A stretch of 9,169 nucleotides of DNA, taken from NCBI GenBank assembly GCA_017557715.1, contig JAFYYE010000208.1:1-9169 (forward strand). Direction: 5' to 3'. Numbering within the stretch: position 1 is the stretch's first letter; every line of letters starts with the position of its first letter. A model generated the notes under the pieces. It saw only the letters and a list, made by a program, of their open reading frames with translations, was not told the origin of the DNA and ran no database searches. The position numbers were made by a program, and so were the translations under genes. Of this stretch, positions 6,375-9,169 are shown piece by piece. The stretch is from Pseudobutyrivibrio sp. Its GTDB lineage: Bacteria; Bacillota; Clostridia; Lachnospirales; Lachnospiraceae.

Positions 6375-7307
6375 TTACTGTTCTGTTGGAACTTCGATAC
6401 CAAATTCGCTTGGTAAAAATCTAGGACAAACATTGTCCGATGTAACAATAACTGATGCTGCAAGTGTAGAACCAATTTCACAAGCCTCTTCCATAGTCTT
6501 TCCATAAGTAAGACCGATAGTAACACCTGCGAAGAAGGAATCTCCCGCACCAGTAGTATCCTTAACGTCTACCTTTCTGGCAGGCACAAAACCACTATTA
6601 CCTTCTATATCGGCATAAACTGCGCCCTGTCCACCAAGAGTTACAATCATCTTTTTGATTTGTGCACCCTGGATTTTCTTAGATAAAATTTCCTGCATCT
6701 CCTCAGGAGTCTTCTCACTGTAATCATCCATAAAAAGGATGCCAGCTTCCTGCTGATTACATACGAAACACTCAACATTCTTAAGGAAATCACGACGCTC
6801 AACTGCAATACTCATATTTGAAACTGCAGCATAAACCTTAAGATTGTATTTCTCAGCATATTTGAACACGCGCTTAATTGTGTCCTTTTCCATATCTATC
6901 TCTAATGCAATACTGTCTGCATCATGAAAAATCTCATCTCCCTGCTCGTCAAGGATATCATTGATTACAGAAAGGTCTGGTCTTTTTGAAATAGATGCAA
7001 CAACATCACCATGATTATCAAATACTGCAAGCCACTTACCCATTCCATCAGGTGTACGGCGAACAAATCTTGTATCTACCTTATGATTGTTAAGTTTATC
7101 TAAAACACCAGTGCCAATTCCACTATTATCTACGAGGCTGACAAACTTAGGTCTGAGCTCAACATTTGCAATGTCCTCAACTACGTTGCGGCTAACACCA
7201 CCGTGAACCTCCTCAACAGTACCAACATTTCTTCCAGCTGGAATATAGCTAGATGTAGAATGGCCCTTAATGTCAATAAAAACTGCTCCTAGTACTACGA
7301 TTCCCAT
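6375..7307 (-). CDS. PfkB/ribokinase-family kinase, substrate unknown
   Basis: The 310-residue protein has the full ribokinase-fold set. GGVSRNVVEDIAN (36-48) is the N-terminal substrate-side signature, NQQE (184-187) is the NxxE metal/phosphate motif, VTLGGQGAVY lies near 222-231, and DTTGAGD (250-256) forms the anion hole with D256 as catalytic base. Family members phosphorylate sugars or nucleosides with ATP. The segments FDNHGDVVASIS and GNSGFVPARKVDVKDTTGAGD resemble pseudouridine kinase (PsuK) as I remember it, but no psuG or nucleoside transporter is adjacent, so I leave the substrate open. The start has AAGGAG about 11 bases upstream, a slightly long spacing. The gene leads a two-gene unit with the diguanylate cyclase and diverges from the G3E GTPase gene. 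Confidence 0.88.
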   Translation of the reverse strand: MGIVVLGAVFIDIKGHSTSSYIPAGRNVGTVEEVHGGVSRNVVEDIANVELRPKFVSLVDNSGIGTGVLDKLNNHKVDTRFVRRTPDGMGKWLAVFDNHGDVVASISKRPDLSVINDILDEQGDEIFHDADSIALEIDMEKDTIKRVFKYAEKYNLKVYAAVSNMSIAVERRDFLKNVECFVCNQQEAGILFMDDYSEKTPEEMQEILSKKIQGAQIKKMIVTLGGQGAVYADIEGNSGFVPARKVDVKDTTGAGDSFFAGVTIGLTYGKTMEEACEIGSTLAASVIVTSDNVCPRFLPSEFGIEVPTEQ

Positions 7308-7343
7308 GATTTCTTATACTCCTTAAAAAAAATAGTATCATTG

Positions 7344-7366
7344 ATTATAGCACTACGTGTTATAAT
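7344..7366. promoter_or_regulatory. Near-perfect palindrome spanning both divergent promoters, likely operator
   Basis: ATTATAGCAC (7344-7353) and GTGTTATAAT (7357-7366) are inverted copies around a TAC centre, matching at nine of ten positions. The outer hexamers are the -10 boxes of the two opposed promoters, so one bound protein could block both. Because both arms contain TGnTATAAT, part of the symmetry may simply come from two facing extended -10 elements. Confidence 0.5.
7358..7366 (+). promoter_or_regulatory. Extended -10 promoter for the G3E GTPase gene
   Basis: The plus strand reads TGTTATAAT, a perfect -10 with the TGn extension. No good -35 is found at normal spacing: TTGATT at 7341-7346 is only 14 bases away. 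An extended -10 can work without a -35. Transcription would start near 7373, about 39 bases before the ATG. The -10 overlaps the -35 of the opposed promoter, so the two should compete. Confidence 0.6.
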
Positions 7367-7411
7367 ATCAAATAATTGTGTTTAAATATTTACAAGTACG
7401 AGGAAAAATAC

Positions 7412-8347
7412 ATGATAAAGGTAGATTTGATTACAGGATTTTTAGGAAGTGGAAAAACCACTTTTCTCAAAAAATATGCGAAATACTTTATGGATCAGGG
7501 ACAGAAAATTGGTATCCTTGAAAATGATTACGGTGCCGTCAACGTTGATATGCTCCTTTTAAACGAACTTCGCGGTGAAAACTGCGAACTTGAAATGGTT
7601 GCCGGCGGTTGCGATGCCGATTGTCATCGTCGCCGTTTTAAAACAAAACTTATTTCCATGGGAATGAGTGGTTACGACAGAGTAATCATTGAGCCTTCAG
7701 GCATTTTTGATGTAGATGAATTTTTCGATTCATTGCGAGATGAGCCTTTGGACAGATGGTATGAAATCGGAAATGTGATTACTATTGTAGATGCAAAGCT
7801 TGATGAAAACCTTTCTGAAGACTCGGATTTCTTTTTAGCTTCTCAAATTGCTAATGCCGGCGTAATTGTTCTTAGCAGAAGTCAACTAACAGATAAAGCG
7901 CATATAGATGCCACTATCTCTCATCTAAATAGAGCTGCTGATAAGGCAAAATTAGATAAAGATATCGAATCCATTGTTTTCTCTAAGGATTGGGATGCAC
8001 TTACTGAAGAAGATTTTATAAAAATATCAAACAGCGGCTATAGCACACATTCTTTTATAAAGAAGCTAGGCACTGATGATACTGGTTATAAAACACTTTA
8101 TTTCCTTGAGCTTCCTATGAAAAAGGACGGACTTAAAGAGAAAATTGAAGCACTAATGTCCGACCCAGCCTTTGGTAAGATTTTCAGAGCCAAAGGATTT
8201 TTCAAAGATAATGATATTTGGTACCAGTTCAACGCTACAAAAAATGACTTTGAACTTAACCAGATGCCTGTTGGGCAGGAAGTCTTCATTATTATTGGAG
8301 AAGAGATAAATGAGGCAAAAGTAAAAGAATATTTTGGAGCACAATAA
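7412..8347 (+). CDS. COG0523 (CobW/G3E) family GTPase, putative metallochaperone, variant motifs
   Basis: The 311-residue protein starts with a Walker A loop (GFLGSGKTT, 9-17), then ILENDYGAVNVD (36-46), the Walker B-like VIIEPSG (91-97), and a CobW C-terminal domain at about 210-305. Family members use GTP hydrolysis to deliver metals, often zinc, cobalt or nickel, to target proteins in the cytoplasm. Two motifs are unusual. The CxCC metal site is replaced by C67-x3-C71 followed by His72 (GGCDADCHRRR), and the guanine-specificity motif NKxD reads SRSQ (155-158). The ATG at 7412 has GAGG eight bases upstream; the TTG at 7376 is in frame but has no such site. The gene stands alone on the plus strand between a divergent kinase unit and a convergent hydro-lyase gene, so neither the metal nor the client can be inferred from context. 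No Zur-like site was recognised. Confidence 0.85.
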   Translation: MIKVDLITGFLGSGKTTFLKKYAKYFMDQGQKIGILENDYGAVNVDMLLLNELRGENCELEMVAGGCDADCHRRRFKTKLISMGMSGYDRVIIEPSGIFDVDEFFDSLRDEPLDRWYEIGNVITIVDAKLDENLSEDSDFFLASQIANAGVIVLSRSQLTDKAHIDATISHLNRAADKAKLDKDIESIVFSKDWDALTEEDFIKISNSGYSTHSFIKKLGTDDTGYKTLYFLELPMKKDGLKEKIEALMSDPAFGKIFRAKGFFKDNDIWYQFNATKNDFELNQMPVGQEVFIIIGEEINEAKVKEYFGAQ

Positions 8348-8360
8348 CATATAGCTAACA

Positions 8361-8392
8361 AAAGAAGGATTCGCCTATGCGAATCCCTCTTT
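8361..8392. terminator. Bidirectional rho-independent terminator between convergent genes
   Basis: GGATTCGC (8367-8374), loop CTAT and GCGAATCC (8379-8386) form a perfect 8-bp stem. Five further A/G-T/C pairs extend it across one mismatch (8361-8365 with 8388-8392). The plus strand continues CTCTTTCGTTT and the minus strand CTTCTTTTGTT, so it can serve both the GTPase gene (14 bases downstream of its stop) and the hydro-lyase gene (21 bases from its stop). Confidence 0.88.
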
Positions 8393-8412
8393 CGTTTAAA
8401 GAATATTAATTT

Positions 8413-9169
8413 TTACCCTTCTACTATCTCTCCAGCTATCGCTGTCGCAGCAGCTGTTACTGGACTGGCAAGATATATCTGCACCTTACTGGTACCCATT
8501 CTTCCTAAGAAATTTCTATTATTTGTGGCTACAACCACTTCATCGTCTGTAAGAATTCCACCACCACGTCCACAACAAAGCCCACAGCCTGGTGTTGTAA
8601 TAATGGCACCTGCCTTTGAAAGTATTTCCAAAGTGCCGTCAGCCAAAGCCTCACGGTAAATCTTACGGCTGGCTGGAGTGACAATCAGCTTAACAAACTC
8701 TGCCACATGCTTGCCCTTTAGTATTGTGGCAGCAGCTCTTAGATCCTCTAATCTTCCATTTGTACAAGAACCTAAAAATACCTGATTAACCTTTGTGCCC
8801 TTAAGCTCTGACACAGGCTTAATATTATCCACAAGTGAAGGGCAGGCACACACTGGTTTAAAATCCTCCGCCCTATATCTAAGAATTCTAGAATAATTGG
8901 CATCATTATCTGAGCGAAGACTCTTAATTTTTTCATCGTAAGGAATCTTGCAATAATCACAGGTCTTTTCATCAGGTGCAAACACCCCACATTTTGCTCC
9001 TGCCTCCACAGACATATTTGACATGGTCATTCGGCTTGCTACACTCATGGCATCCACAGTACTTCCTGTAAATTCAATAGCCTGATAGGTCGCACCTGAA
9101 GCAGTTAAATCGCCAATAATACGAAGAATAATATCTTTTGAGGTAACATTACCAGGTAAAGTGCCATCA
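8413..9169 (-). CDS. LeuC/homoaconitase-type [4Fe-4S] hydro-lyase large subunit, 3' part only
   Basis: The reading frame enters from the right edge and runs 251 residues to the stop at 8413; the start is outside the window. The sequence fits the shorter bacterial/archaeal LeuC type of about 420 residues: DGTLPGNVTSKDIILRIIGD, then EFTGSTVDAMSVASRMTMSN, CPSLVDNIKPVSE, LGSCTNGRLEDLR, TPASRK and NRNFLGRMG, ending in YLASPVTAAATAIAGEI. Members dehydrate and rehydrate 3-isopropylmalate or similar 2- or 3-hydroxyacids with a separate small subunit. The three cluster cysteines are present: one in GSCTNGR (codon 8766-8764) and two in GCGLCCGRGGG (8586-8584 and 8577-8575). The last motif differs from the CGPCLGGHMG I remember, with an extra Cys and no His, and the fragment is unusually Cys-rich (a CDYC pair, CACP). 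No small-subunit gene follows. LeuC, homoaconitase or dimethylmalate dehydratase are all possible. Confidence 0.85.
   Translation of the reverse strand, partial: DGTLPGNVTSKDIILRIIGDLTASGATYQAIEFTGSTVDAMSVASRMTMSNMSVEAGAKCGVFAPDEKTCDYCKIPYDEKIKSLRSDNDANYSRILRYRAEDFKPVCACPSLVDNIKPVSELKGTKVNQVFLGSCTNGRLEDLRAAATILKGKHVAEFVKLIVTPASRKIYREALADGTLEILSKAGAIITTPGCGLCCGRGGGILTDDEVVVATNNRNFLGRMGTSKVQIYLASPVTAAATAIAGEIVEG

Larger units (their letters stand above)
7344..7371 (-). promoter_or_regulatory. Promoter for the kinase / diguanylate cyclase unit
   Basis: The minus strand reads TTGATA (7371-7366, five of six consensus bases), a 16-base spacer and a perfect TATAAT (7349-7344) preceded by TGC, an extended -10. 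Transcription would start near 7337, leaving a leader of about 30 bases before the kinase start at 7307. Confidence 0.75.

Noticed and set aside
6375..7307. Naming the PfkB kinase psuK (pseudouridine kinase)
   Set aside because: Some stretches resemble it, but no psuG or transporter is adjacent and the family is too divergent to name a substrate by eye.
7376..7411. Upstream TTG start for the G3E GTPase at 7376
   Set aside because: It would begin almost at the predicted transcription start and has no Shine-Dalgarno, whereas ATG 7412 has GAGG at eight bases and starts just before the Walker A strand.
1..9169. CRISPR arrays, insertion sequences, attachment sites, tRNA or rRNA genes
   Set aside because: Reading both strands showed no regularly spaced repeats, transposase or integrase motifs, or conserved RNA sequences.

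Overview
The window looks like chromosomal DNA of a low-GC Clostridia, most plausibly a Lachnospiraceae of the Butyrivibrio/Pseudobutyrivibrio/Roseburia type. This rests on AT-rich codon use, AGGAG-type ribosome binding sites, extended -10 (TGnTATAAT) promoters, an atypical clostridial FolD paired with FchA, and an HD-domain family I associate with Lachnospiraceae. The species is inference. No rRNA, tRNA, CRISPR array, insertion sequence or phage gene was seen, and no gap without a gene exceeds about 150 bases.

Layout. All genes but one lie on the minus strand, so that strand is read from right to left. 9169-8413 is the 3' part of a LeuC/homoaconitase-type [4Fe-4S] hydro-lyase. It converges on a plus-strand COG0523 (G3E/CobW) GTPase at 7412-8347, and the two share a bidirectional terminator (8361-8392). 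The GTPase diverges from a minus-strand pair, a PfkB-type kinase (6375-7307) and a membrane GGDEF diguanylate cyclase (4666-6339). The two opposed promoters overlap on a near-perfect palindrome (7344-7366). Next comes a compact unit absent from obvious annotation: a good extended -10 promoter, a 57-codon small gene (4432-4605), and a strong terminator hairpin starting at the base after its stop codon. Directly below follow fchA (3766-4380) and folD (2888-3751), a one-carbon/folate pair. A separate promoter then precedes a PilZ protein (2156-2815), a zinc-ribbon membrane protein of unknown function (1216-2139) and an HD-domain protein (639-1097), closed by a terminator (562-595). The left edge is the 5' part of an HlyD/MacA-type membrane-fusion protein.

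How the genes fit together. FolD carries Ala and Phe where the cyclohydrolase Lys and Gln normally sit. It is therefore probably only a methylene-THF dehydrogenase, and FchA supplies the cyclohydrolase step. A membrane diguanylate cyclase and a PilZ receptor flank this folate pair, so c-di-GMP synthesis and sensing both occur here, although in separate transcription units.

The points most worth a second look are the 57-aa gene with its own promoter and terminator; the fact that this terminator leaves almost no room for a separate fchA promoter, suggesting controlled read-through; the palindrome between the divergent promoters; the unusual GTPase motifs (Cys-x3-Cys, and SRSQ in place of NKxD); and the uncertain junction between the zinc-ribbon and HD genes. 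I did not find a clearly new multi-gene system.
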